Shown piece after piece: positions 6,961-13,269 of a DNA stretch of 18,529 nt. A program made the translations under genes and the position numbers. The stretch's first letter is position 1. Each line of letters opens with the position of its first letter. The notes beneath the pieces are model-generated. The model saw only the letters and a program-made list of their open reading frames with translations. It searched no databases and had not been told where the DNA came from. Origin of the DNA: JAHIYG01 sp041306075 (GTDB lineage Archaea > Altiarchaeota > Altiarchaeia > IMC4 > SCGC-AAA252-I15); assembly GCA_041306075.1 (NCBI GenBank), contig JBFYKH010000015.1, positions 1-18,529 on the forward strand. The letters run 5' to 3'.

Positions 6961-7163
6961 TGATTCACCCTGTATCCGAGCTCCTCTATCGCAGCCTTCA
7001 CCCTCCCCGGGTCAAGCTGCCCCTCATACCGTACAACCACGGTCCCGTCGGCGTGGCTTGCCTCAACGGCCTTCACGCCCGCCATCTCCCCCAGCTCGTC
7101 CTTTACCAGGGCTTCGCAGCTTCCGCAGTGCATCCCCTCCACCTTGAGCTTCATCTCATTCAT
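6957..7163 (-). CDS. copZ: CopZ-like heavy-metal-binding chaperone
   Basis: Single HMA domain of 68 residues with the Cu(I)-binding GMHCGSC loop (C13, C16). It would carry cytosolic copper to the HMA domains of the fusion protein and CopA encoded downstream. I chose ATG 7163 because GGTGAAGG lies just upstream; GTG 7184 and ATG 7154 are alternatives. It is the first gene of a five-gene operon whose promoter lies in the AT-rich divergent region. Its TGA overlaps the GTG of the next gene. The symbol is used in the broad sense of a copper chaperone. Confidence 0.9.
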   Translation of the reverse strand: MNEMKLKVEGMHCGSCEALVKDELGEMAGVKAVEASHADGTVVVRYEGQLDPGRVKAAIEELGYRVNQ

Positions 7164-7257
7164 TTCCTTCACCTTGGCTATCACAATGGCTGTTACAGGA
7201 CTAATGTTTTTGTGTTACGCTTATATTCCGCTGTTTCATAAAGTGTTACCTGTAAAA
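7164..7257. promoter_or_regulatory. Divergent promoter/operator between the copper operon and its putative regulator
   Basis: An AT-rich island in otherwise GC-rich DNA. A central TTATATT (7221-7227) reads as a TATA box on both strands. It predicts transcript starts near 7251 for the regulator (7-base leader) and near 7197 for the copper operon (about 34-base leader with a ribosome-binding site). TGTTAC occurs three times on the plus strand, at 7191-7196, 7213-7218 and 7244-7249, spaced 22 and 31 bases apart, close to whole helical turns. The outer copies also form an inverted pair, TTACAGG (7193-7199) and CCTGTAA (7249-7255). I infer an operator bound by the adjacent regulator. Confidence 0.6.
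7166..7173 (-). promoter_or_regulatory. Shine-Dalgarno site of copZ
   Basis: GGTGAAGG on the minus strand ends two bases before ATG 7163, with the archaeal GGTGA core five bases from it. This favours 7163 over the GTG at 7184, which has no such site at the right distance. Confidence 0.55.
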
Positions 7258-8115
7258 ATGATCGATAAGCGCGTTTTAGGGGCGTTTTTCATAGGGTTGA
7301 CGGCGATTACCCTGTACACCTCGGTAGACCACCACCTACACATAGCGGATATATACGGCCCCGTAGCCAACCTCTTCGTCCCGCTGATATCCATATCCTC
7401 CTTCATCCTCGGCTCATTCGTCTCCATAGTGTTCCAGTGGGGGATAAACGTCATCCAGTTCGAAAAGGTCGTGAAAATCCTGCCTGCGGGCGAGGCCGCG
7501 GTCGTCAGGGTCCTGTTCAAACGGGGGCCCATCTCACAGGCGGAGGTCGTCTCTGAAACCGGGCTCCCGAAGGCGACGGTGTCGCGCGTGCTCGCATCCC
7601 TAGAGTCCGAGGGGCTGGTGTCGCGCAAAGACGAGGACGGCGTAACCCGCGTAGTGCCCAAGATACGCTCGCTCCACCCCTCGGCCCAGGCCCTGACCCG
7701 GCTGCCCGGCCTCTCCGAGGAGCGCATCATCGTCGTCGTGTCGGTGCTCTTCATGTTCGGGATATCCCTGTCGCTCCTGAACAGCTTCCACGTGCTGGTC
7801 ATCGAGCACCCCCTGGAGCTGTCCCTGTACCTGCTCGCGATAGAGTTCTTCGCAGCGGGCGCGATAGCCGCCTTCCTCGTCCGCGGGCGGATATCCGACA
7901 TGCAGCTTGAGAAGACGCTAGCAATCCTCCCGCAGGAAGAGCGAGACATCCTCAGGCTCATACACTCGAAAAAGTCGGTCACCCAGAAGGAGCTCGTCGA
8001 CGGCTCCGGCGTATACAAGATGAAGGTCTCGCGCATCGTGGCCAAACTGGAGGCTGCCGGAGTCATAGAGAAGAAGCCGTACGGCTACACGAACATAATA
8101 CGCTCACGGCTTTAG
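7258..8115 (+). CDS. Membrane-bound transcriptional regulator with duplicated 2TM + winged-helix unit
   Basis: About 285 residues. Two membrane helices (about 6-22 and 38-60) are followed by a winged helix (about 65-125), then the plan repeats: helices at about 146-166 and 177-199, then a second winged helix (about 206-280). The two halves align, for example QFEKVVKILP with QLEKTLAILP and ATVSRVLASLESEGLV with MKVSRIVAKLEAAGVI, both MarR-like. The outside-facing loops contain His (H25, H26, H28 in the first; H168 and H174 in the second), possible metal contacts. Transcribed away from copZ, so it is likely the copper-operon regulator. In-frame starts at 7144 (TTG) and 7186 (ATG) exist, but the AT-rich promoter, the predicted transcript start and the 2+2 symmetry favour 7258. 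It ends in TAG, overlapping the iscU stop by four bases. Confidence 0.8.
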   Translation: MIDKRVLGAFFIGLTAITLYTSVDHHLHIADIYGPVANLFVPLISISSFILGSFVSIVFQWGINVIQFEKVVKILPAGEAAVVRVLFKRGPISQAEVVSETGLPKATVSRVLASLESEGLVSRKDEDGVTRVVPKIRSLHPSAQALTRLPGLSEERIIVVVSVLFMFGISLSLLNSFHVLVIEHPLELSLYLLAIEFFAAGAIAAFLVRGRISDMQLEKTLAILPQEERDILRLIHSKKSVTQKELVDGSGVYKMKVSRIVAKLEAAGVIEKKPYGYTNIIRSRL

Positions 8116-8576
8116 ACGTGGCAGTGCTCCTCGGCCGCCGTCCTGTCTGCGCTGATCCTCTTGTGGTCGCTCTCAAGCTGCTCGCTGACCGGCCTGCCGT
8201 GCTTCCTGTAATAATCGTAGACGGCCTCCTTTATGGCGTCGGCGGCCAATACGGAACAGTGCATCTTCACCGGCGGCAGGCCCCCCAGGGAGGCCGCTAT
8301 GTCGCCGTTGGTGATGGCGAGGGCGTCCTCCAGGCTCTTCCCCTTCGCAAGCTCGGTGGCCTTGCTGCTCGTCGCGATAGCTGCCGCGCAGCCGAGCGTC
8401 TTGAACTTGATGTCGTCTATCGACTCCGCCCCGTCCGCGCCCTTTCCGACCCTAAGGTAGACCCACATCAGGTCGCCGCACCTCGTGTTCCCTGCCTCGC
8501 CGACGGCGTCCGCTTCCTTTATCTCGCCGACGTTCCTCGGGTTCATGAAATGGTCCATCACTTCCTTGCTGTACAT
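8112..8576 (-). CDS. iscU: Fe-S cluster scaffold protein
   Basis: Scaffold on which Fe-S clusters are built from sulfur delivered by IscS. All three ligand cysteines are visible: C33 with D35 (TRCGD), C63 (TLGCAAAIATS) and C107 after H106 (KMHCSVLAADAI). At 154 residues it is slightly longer than typical because of a C-terminal extension ending in HCHV, which could bind metal. It starts one base after the iscS stop, with GGAGG inside the end of iscS as ribosome-binding site. Its TAA overlaps the stop of the convergent regulator. Confidence 0.96.
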   Translation of the reverse strand: MYSKEVMDHFMNPRNVGEIKEADAVGEAGNTRCGDLMWVYLRVGKGADGAESIDDIKFKTLGCAAAIATSSKATELAKGKSLEDALAITNGDIAASLGGLPPVKMHCSVLAADAIKEAVYDYYRKHGRPVSEQLESDHKRISADRTAAEEHCHV

Positions 8577-8577
8577 T

Positions 8578-9723
8578 TCACTTCCTCCAGGTCGGGCTAA
8601 TCCTCCTGAGCCCCTCGACCTCCTCCCTCACCGCATCGACCGCGGCCTTCGCCTCGTCCTCGCGGTTGTATCTTCCCACCGTGAGCCTCAGGCTCCCGTG
8701 CGCATCCTCCGGCTTGAGGCCTATCGCGAGGAGGACGTGGCTCGGCTCAAGGCTCTGCGAAGAGCACGCCGAGCCAGTGGAGCCCATCAGGCCCCTGGCG
8801 TCGAGCCTCAAGAGGAGGGATTCGCCCTCTATGCCCGCAAAGACGTGGTTGACGTTGTTGCACAGCCTCCTCTCCGGGTGCCCGTTCAGCCTGGAGCTCC
8901 CCACCGTCCCGCCTATGCCCTTGATGAGCATGTCCCGGAGCCCCCTCATGTGCGCAATCTCCTTTTCAGTCGTAATCTCGGCGGCTTTGGCGAAGCCGAC
9001 GGCGCCTGGGACGTTCTCTGTGCCGCCGCGCATGTTGTACTCGTGGGGGCCGCCGTGCTCCTGCGGCGCAATCCTAACGCCCGCCCTGATGTACAGTGCG
9101 CCGACGCCCTTGGGGCCGTTTATCTTGTGCGCGTTTATGGTGGCCATGTCCATGGATCTGGCGTCTATGGCCTCCTTCGTGAACGACTGGCATGCGTCCG
9201 TGTGGAAGAGGACTCCATTCTCCCTGGTTATCCTCCCAAGCTCCCGGATGTCCTGCACCGTGCCTATCTCGTTGTTCGCGTGGCCTATGGTGACGAGCAC
9301 GGTGTCCCTCCGTATCGCCCCCGCAAGGTCCTCCGCCCTGACAAGCCCGTATCCGTCGACCGGCAGCTGTGTTATCTCATAACCCTGCTTCTGCAGCCAG
9401 GAGAGCGTGTTCAGCACCGAACTGTGCTCTATCCTCGAGGTTATTATGTGCTTGCCCTTGGCCCTGTTCTCATAGGCCGCGCCCTTTATGGCGAGGTTGT
9501 TGGCTTCGGTCCCCCCGGACGTGAATATGAGCTCCCGCGCGGTCGCGTTAATCCTCCGCGCAAGCCTAGTCCTCGCGTCCTCGAGGGCCTCCTTGGCCTC
9601 CGTCCCCAATGCGTGGAGGGACGAGGGGTTGCCGTACATCTCGCCGAAGTACGGCGTCATGGCGTCCACGACCTCCGGGGCGACGCGCGTCGTCGCCGCA
9701 TTGTCAAAGTAAATCCTTTCCAT
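8578..9723 (-). CDS. iscS: Cysteine desulfurase
   Basis: PLP enzyme that takes sulfur from cysteine and passes it on as persulfide. Residues counted from ATG 9723: the FDNAATT start, catalytic H100, the PLP lysine K200 in NAHKINGPKG, and the sulfur-carrying C320 in the mobile loop GSTGSACSSQSLEPSHVL, the long-loop IscS type. The length of 381 residues is normal. A TTG four codons upstream (9735) is open but ATG 9723 fits the TATA box and the family start. Followed at once by iscU. With thiI and the TtuA-like gene upstream on the same strand, it is the likely sulfur donor for both tRNA thiolation and Fe-S assembly. Confidence 0.96.
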   Translation of the reverse strand: MERIYFDNAATTRVAPEVVDAMTPYFGEMYGNPSSLHALGTEAKEALEDARTRLARRINATARELIFTSGGTEANNLAIKGAAYENRAKGKHIITSRIEHSSVLNTLSWLQKQGYEITQLPVDGYGLVRAEDLAGAIRRDTVLVTIGHANNEIGTVQDIRELGRITRENGVLFHTDACQSFTKEAIDARSMDMATINAHKINGPKGVGALYIRAGVRIAPQEHGGPHEYNMRGGTENVPGAVGFAKAAEITTEKEIAHMRGLRDMLIKGIGGTVGSSRLNGHPERRLCNNVNHVFAGIEGESLLLRLDARGLMGSTGSACSSQSLEPSHVLLAIGLKPEDAHGSLRLTVGRYNREDEAKAAVDAVREEVEGLRRISPTWRK

Positions 9724-9754
9724 GGCGTCCAACAACCGTATATCCCAATCCTGC

Positions 9755-9762
9755 TATTTATA
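9755..9762 (-). promoter_or_regulatory. TATA box of the iscSU transcript
   Basis: The minus strand reads GCGTATAAATAGC, the best TATA match in the window. It lies in the 66-base gap between the TtuA-like gene and iscS, about 36 bases before the iscS ATG, so the leader would be about 10 bases. iscS and iscU can therefore be expressed apart from the upstream genes. Confidence 0.6.
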
Positions 9763-9789
9763 CGCGCCGGTAACCTCCACGACACCGGC

Positions 9790-10662
9790 CTATGCCGCGC
9801 ACTCCTTTGCGCCTGCGACCATGCCCACGAGGCTGCACGTCCTGCAGACGCCCCCGGACGAAGGCTCCCCGCAGGCAGGGCACGTCCCTATGCGTTTGCC
9901 CCTGTAAGCCGCCCTCAGGGGCCCCATAGCGTCCAGGAAGCCGTTCATCATGGCCCTTTTGGTGCCGGGGCGCTCATCCTCGAGCCTGTTCAGGTGCCTC
10001 TTTAACTCCGTCCTGTAGGAGTCGAGGGAGCACGGGCAGGGGTCGTAGACGACCGGGAACCCCATAAGCATGGAATACCTCTTGACATCGGACTCGAGGC
10101 AGAAGTACAGCGGCTTCACCCGCTGGACGAACCGTCTGTCCGCCTTGACGCCGGTCATGGGGCCTGTCCTCGCAAGACAAGCCATGTCGCCCCTGATGTA
10201 GTTCATAACCAGGGTCTGGACCTCGTCGTCGAGGTTGTGGCCTGTCACGAGCTTGTTGGCGGAAAGCTCCCTGGCCTTCCTGTTGAGTATGTTCCTCCTG
10301 ACGACGCCGCATATCGTGCAGGAGTTCATCTTGATTCCCCTCCCTTCCAGCACGGACTTCATGTAGCAGACGGAGCACCCGTAGACGTCCCTCATATGGA
10401 CCACGTGCAGCCTGATGCCATTTTCGGCGCAGAAGCCCCTGATGTTCCCGAGGTTCCTCTTGGAGTGTTCGCCGAGGAGCTGGTCTATTATCAGCCCTTC
10501 GACGTCGTAGCCGAACCTGTGGAGCAGATACAGCGCCGTCGTGGAATCCTTCCCGCCTGAGACTGCGACCAGCACCTTGTCATTCCGGCCCAGGAGCCCG
10601 TGTTCCCTCACCGTGGCCCTGACAGTGTCCTCGAACCACCTGATGAATCGTTCATCCCCCAT
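9790..10662 (-). CDS. ttuA: TtuA/Ncs6-type tRNA 2-thiolation enzyme
   Basis: ATP pyrophosphatase-family enzyme that activates a tRNA uridine or cytidine for sulfur insertion. 290 residues. The PP-loop SGGKDS is at 35-40, Fe-S ligand candidates C115 and C118 (CTICGVVRR) with C209 or C211 (DPCPC), and a C-terminal zinc finger C261/C264/C273/C276. CTICGVVRR and GHNLDDEVQT fit TtuA/Ncs6 better than bacterial TtcA. The N-terminal zinc ribbon usual in TtuA is absent: the protein opens directly at the helix before the PP-loop. An extra CSVC (C96, C99) is present. The start lies four bases after the thiI stop; the longer open frame upstream is a thiI shadow. TtcA-like cytidine thiolation is the alternative. 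Confidence 0.88.
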   Translation of the reverse strand: MGDERFIRWFEDTVRATVREHGLLGRNDKVLVAVSGGKDSTTALYLLHRFGYDVEGLIIDQLLGEHSKRNLGNIRGFCAENGIRLHVVHMRDVYGCSVCYMKSVLEGRGIKMNSCTICGVVRRNILNRKARELSANKLVTGHNLDDEVQTLVMNYIRGDMACLARTGPMTGVKADRRFVQRVKPLYFCLESDVKRYSMLMGFPVVYDPCPCSLDSYRTELKRHLNRLEDERPGTKRAMMNGFLDAMGPLRAAYRGKRIGTCPACGEPSSGGVCRTCSLVGMVAGAKECAA

Positions 10663-10666
10663 GCCG

Positions 10667-11809
10667 CTACTTGGCCCAGAACAGGCCTTCGTACGCCTCA
10701 TCCAACACCTCCTTGGGTATCGCGGCCTCGTACCTCTCGGCTTTGGAGGGGTCCGCCTTCGTGGACGGGTGCTTGGCCACGAGGAAGCTGCAGCAGTCGA
10801 CGTAGCAGCCGATGGAAAGCTCATATGTCCCAATCCTCTTCGCCAAATCCACGACCTCCTGCTTGTTCCAGCACTCAAGGGGCCTGAGCCACAGCGCCTC
10901 CGCGGCCCTGGATATCACCGCCATGTTCCCTATGGTCTGGGAGGCTACCTGGCCGACGTTGTCGCCGGTGGCTACGGCGCCGAGGCGGTTTTCCCTGGCG
11001 AACCTGCCCGCGAGCCTGTGGAACAGCCTCCTGAGGACGACTATCCTGTAATCGGCCGGGACGTTCATTATGATGCTCTTCTCCAGGGCGCTCACCGGGA
11101 TGCACGCGAGCTTAATGCCGGGCCAGTATCCCCCGAGCCTCCCCGCTATGGCAGCCAGCTTCGCGGGCGGCTCCCTCACCTGGTCCTCGTGCTGGAAGTG
11201 CAGCAGCGTCACCTCAAGGCCCCGTCTCATGCAAAGCCACGCCGCGACGGGGCTGTCTATGCCGCCAGAGAGTAGGACTGCGACCTTGCCGGAGGCGCCG
11301 ACCGGCAGCCCGCCGGGCCCGTCTATCCTCTCCGAGTAGGCGTAGGCCTCCCTGGCCGTTATGTCGAAGGATATGTCCAGGTCCGGAGCCCCGAGGCTCA
11401 CCCTGCAGCCGGATTTCTCAACGACCTGGCTGCCGACTATCGTGTTGATATCCTGCGACTTGTGTTCGCCGGCCTTCTCCAGCCTGTTGGCGGATATCCT
11501 GAACGACTTGGGTTTCGGCTCGGCCTCCGCGAACATCCTGCACGCCGCCTCCCCGAGGCTCTTCACGTCCGGCTTGACCTTGACGGCCGGGCTCGCGGAC
11601 GTCACCCCGAAGACGGAGGCCGCGACGGCCGCAGCCCTCGCGTCCGAGGACTCGACGATGACCCTCCCCGACACCTTCCTGACGCCCCTGCACTCGATGC
11701 CCTTCGACCTGAGAAGCTCCCTGATGTTCCGCATCAACGCGGCCTCGAACCTGCCACGGTTGCCCTTCTTCAGCGCCAGTTCACCGTATCTCACGACCAC
11801 GCAGTCCAT
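10667..11809 (-). CDS. thiI: tRNA 4-thiouridine synthase
   Basis: Makes s4U8 in tRNA and may also supply sulfur for thiamine. 380 residues: N-terminal ferredoxin-like/THUMP region (about 1-165), then the adenylating domain with PP-loop SGGIDSP (181-187), and the late CYVDCCSFLVAKHPSTKA segment (about 335-351) of the family. There is no rhodanese domain, as in most archaeal members, so the persulfide route must rely on the DCC cysteines or free sulfide. It begins eight bases after the cysS stop and ends in TAG four bases before the ttuA start, so all three are one transcript. Confidence 0.95.
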   Translation of the reverse strand: MDCVVVRYGELALKKGNRGRFEAALMRNIRELLRSKGIECRGVRKVSGRVIVESSDARAAAVAASVFGVTSASPAVKVKPDVKSLGEAACRMFAEAEPKPKSFRISANRLEKAGEHKSQDINTIVGSQVVEKSGCRVSLGAPDLDISFDITAREAYAYSERIDGPGGLPVGASGKVAVLLSGGIDSPVAAWLCMRRGLEVTLLHFQHEDQVREPPAKLAAIAGRLGGYWPGIKLACIPVSALEKSIIMNVPADYRIVVLRRLFHRLAGRFARENRLGAVATGDNVGQVASQTIGNMAVISRAAEALWLRPLECWNKQEVVDLAKRIGTYELSIGCYVDCCSFLVAKHPSTKADPSKAERYEAAIPKEVLDEAYEGLFWAK

Positions 11810-11816
11810 ACGGAAC

Positions 11817-13208
11817 CTAGACCCTCTCTACGGCCGTGGTCCCGTCGGCCCTGTCCTTGAGCCTGAGGCCCCCGTCCGAAAGCAGTTTCCTGAGCCTGTC
11901 TGCTTCGGCCCAGTTCTTGGCGGCCCTGGCCTGGTCGCGCTCCCCGATGAGCGACTTCTCCTCTTCCGTCAGCTCGACGGCGGATGCGAACTTGAAACCT
12001 AAGACTCCGAGCAACTCGTCGAACACGGCCTTGGCGGAAGCCAGCGATTCCCCGGAGTCGTTCCCTCCCGCCACCACGGTGTTGACCTTCTTCACGGCGT
12101 CGAAGACGGCTGCGACCGCCTTCGGGGTGTTGAAGTCGTCGTCCATCTCCTTGGTGAAGTCCTCCCTCAGCTTCAGGGCGGCCTCCTTGGCCTCCGTCCC
12201 CTTCCCGAGAGCCCTCTTGGATGCGGCTTCGAGCTCGGCCATGAACGTCCTCAGCCTCTCCACGGCCTTCCCCGCGTTCCCGACGTTCTCGCTGCTGTAG
12301 TCCACCGGGCTCCTGTAGTGGGTCTGCTGTATGAAGAGCCTGAACGCCTCCGGGCTGTACGTCTTCAGGAACTCCCGCACCGCTATGATGTTTCCGAGGC
12401 TCTTGCTCATCTTCTCGCCAGAGGAGTTCAGGAAGCCGGTGTGCAGCCAGTACCTGACGAACGGCCTCTTCCCGGTCAAGGACTCGCTCTGCGCTATCTC
12501 GTTCTCATGGTGCGGGAAAATCAGGTCCAGGGCGCCCCCGTGTATGTCGAGCTGGCCGCCGAGGTGCTTCTGCGACATGACGGTGCACTCGATGTGCCAC
12601 CCCGGCCGCCCCCTCCCCCAGGGGCTGTCGAAGCCGAGCTCGCCCTCCGCCGACCTCTTCCACAGGGAGAAGTCGAGGGGGTTGCGCTTCCCCGGGTCCG
12701 GCTCTATCCTGTGCTGGTCGAGCTCATCGGTGTCCTGGTGCGAGAGGCTGCCGTAGCCAGGCTCTGTGGACACGTCGAAGTAAACGCCACGTTCGGTCGC
12801 GTAGGCGTTGCCTTTCTCGATGAGCTTCCCCACCGCGTCTATGATGCCCGGGATGTTCTCCGTGACCTTCGGGTACGCCTCAGCCTCGACGAGGCCGAGG
12901 AGCCTGTAGTCCTCCCTGGCCTTCCCTGCGAACTCGGAGGCGAGAGTCAGGGGGTCTATCCCCCTCTCCCCGGCCCTCCTGATTATCTTGTCGTCTATGT
13001 CGGTGACGTTCTGCACGTACCTCACCTTGTAGCCCCTCCACGCCAGATACCTGAGTATCGCGTCGAAGGCGAGGTAAGTCCTCGCATGCCCGATGTGCAT
13101 GTGGTCGTACACCGTGAGGCCGCATATGTATACCCGGACTTCCCCCTCGACGATGGGCTTGAAATCCTCGACCCGCCTGGAAAGGGTGTTATAGACGCAG
13201 AGAGCCAT
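11817..13208 (-). CDS. cysS: Cysteinyl-tRNA synthetase
   Basis: Class I synthetase of 463 residues, the normal length. Zinc/active-site C29, the HIGH box (38-41), WHIECTVMS with HHENEIAQSE for zinc and cysteine, and KMSKS (266-270) are all present; the C-terminal anticodon region is intact. ATG 13208 begins MALCVYNTLSR, the usual start; the open frame further upstream runs through the divergent promoter and is not credible. First gene of the run cysS-thiI-ttuA, tying cysteine use in translation to tRNA sulfur modification. Ends in TAG. Confidence 0.97.
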   Translation of the reverse strand: MALCVYNTLSRRVEDFKPIVEGEVRVYICGLTVYDHMHIGHARTYLAFDAILRYLAWRGYKVRYVQNVTDIDDKIIRRAGERGIDPLTLASEFAGKAREDYRLLGLVEAEAYPKVTENIPGIIDAVGKLIEKGNAYATERGVYFDVSTEPGYGSLSHQDTDELDQHRIEPDPGKRNPLDFSLWKRSAEGELGFDSPWGRGRPGWHIECTVMSQKHLGGQLDIHGGALDLIFPHHENEIAQSESLTGKRPFVRYWLHTGFLNSSGEKMSKSLGNIIAVREFLKTYSPEAFRLFIQQTHYRSPVDYSSENVGNAGKAVERLRTFMAELEAASKRALGKGTEAKEAALKLREDFTKEMDDDFNTPKAVAAVFDAVKKVNTVVAGGNDSGESLASAKAVFDELLGVLGFKFASAVELTEEEKSLIGERDQARAAKNWAEADRLRKLLSDGGLRLKDRADGTTAVERV

Positions 13209-13236
13209 CCTACGGGGAATACTTAGCCCGGGAGAG

Positions 13237-13245
13237 AATATTAAA
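13237..13245. promoter_or_regulatory. Shared bidirectional TATA element between cysS and the 722-residue gene
   Basis: AATATTAAA sits in the 61-base gap between two divergent starts. Its centre is about 29 bases from ATG 13270 (leaderless on the plus strand) and about 33 bases from ATG 13208 (leader of a few bases on the minus strand). No other AT-rich site is available in the gap, so one element probably serves both directions. Confidence 0.55.
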
Positions 13246-13269
13246 GCTTGTCCTACCGGTTGATAACAT

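Noticed and set aside
7144..7257. Longer N-terminus for the membrane regulator (TTG 7144 or ATG 7186)
   Set aside because: It would overlap the copZ start and the AT-rich divergent promoter and add an odd fifth membrane helix. The predicted transcript start near 7251 excludes it, although a hydrophobic stretch there leaves some doubt.
8485..10005. Long plus-strand open frame of about 506 codons
   Set aside because: It lies antisense to iscU and iscS, has low-complexity Arg/Pro/Leu-rich translation and no start context. Open antisense frames are expected in GC-rich coding DNA.
10663..10878. N-terminal extension of the TtuA-like protein
   Set aside because: This is the shadow of the end of thiI; the extension is Arg/Ser/Pro-rich and lacks any zinc-ribbon cysteines.
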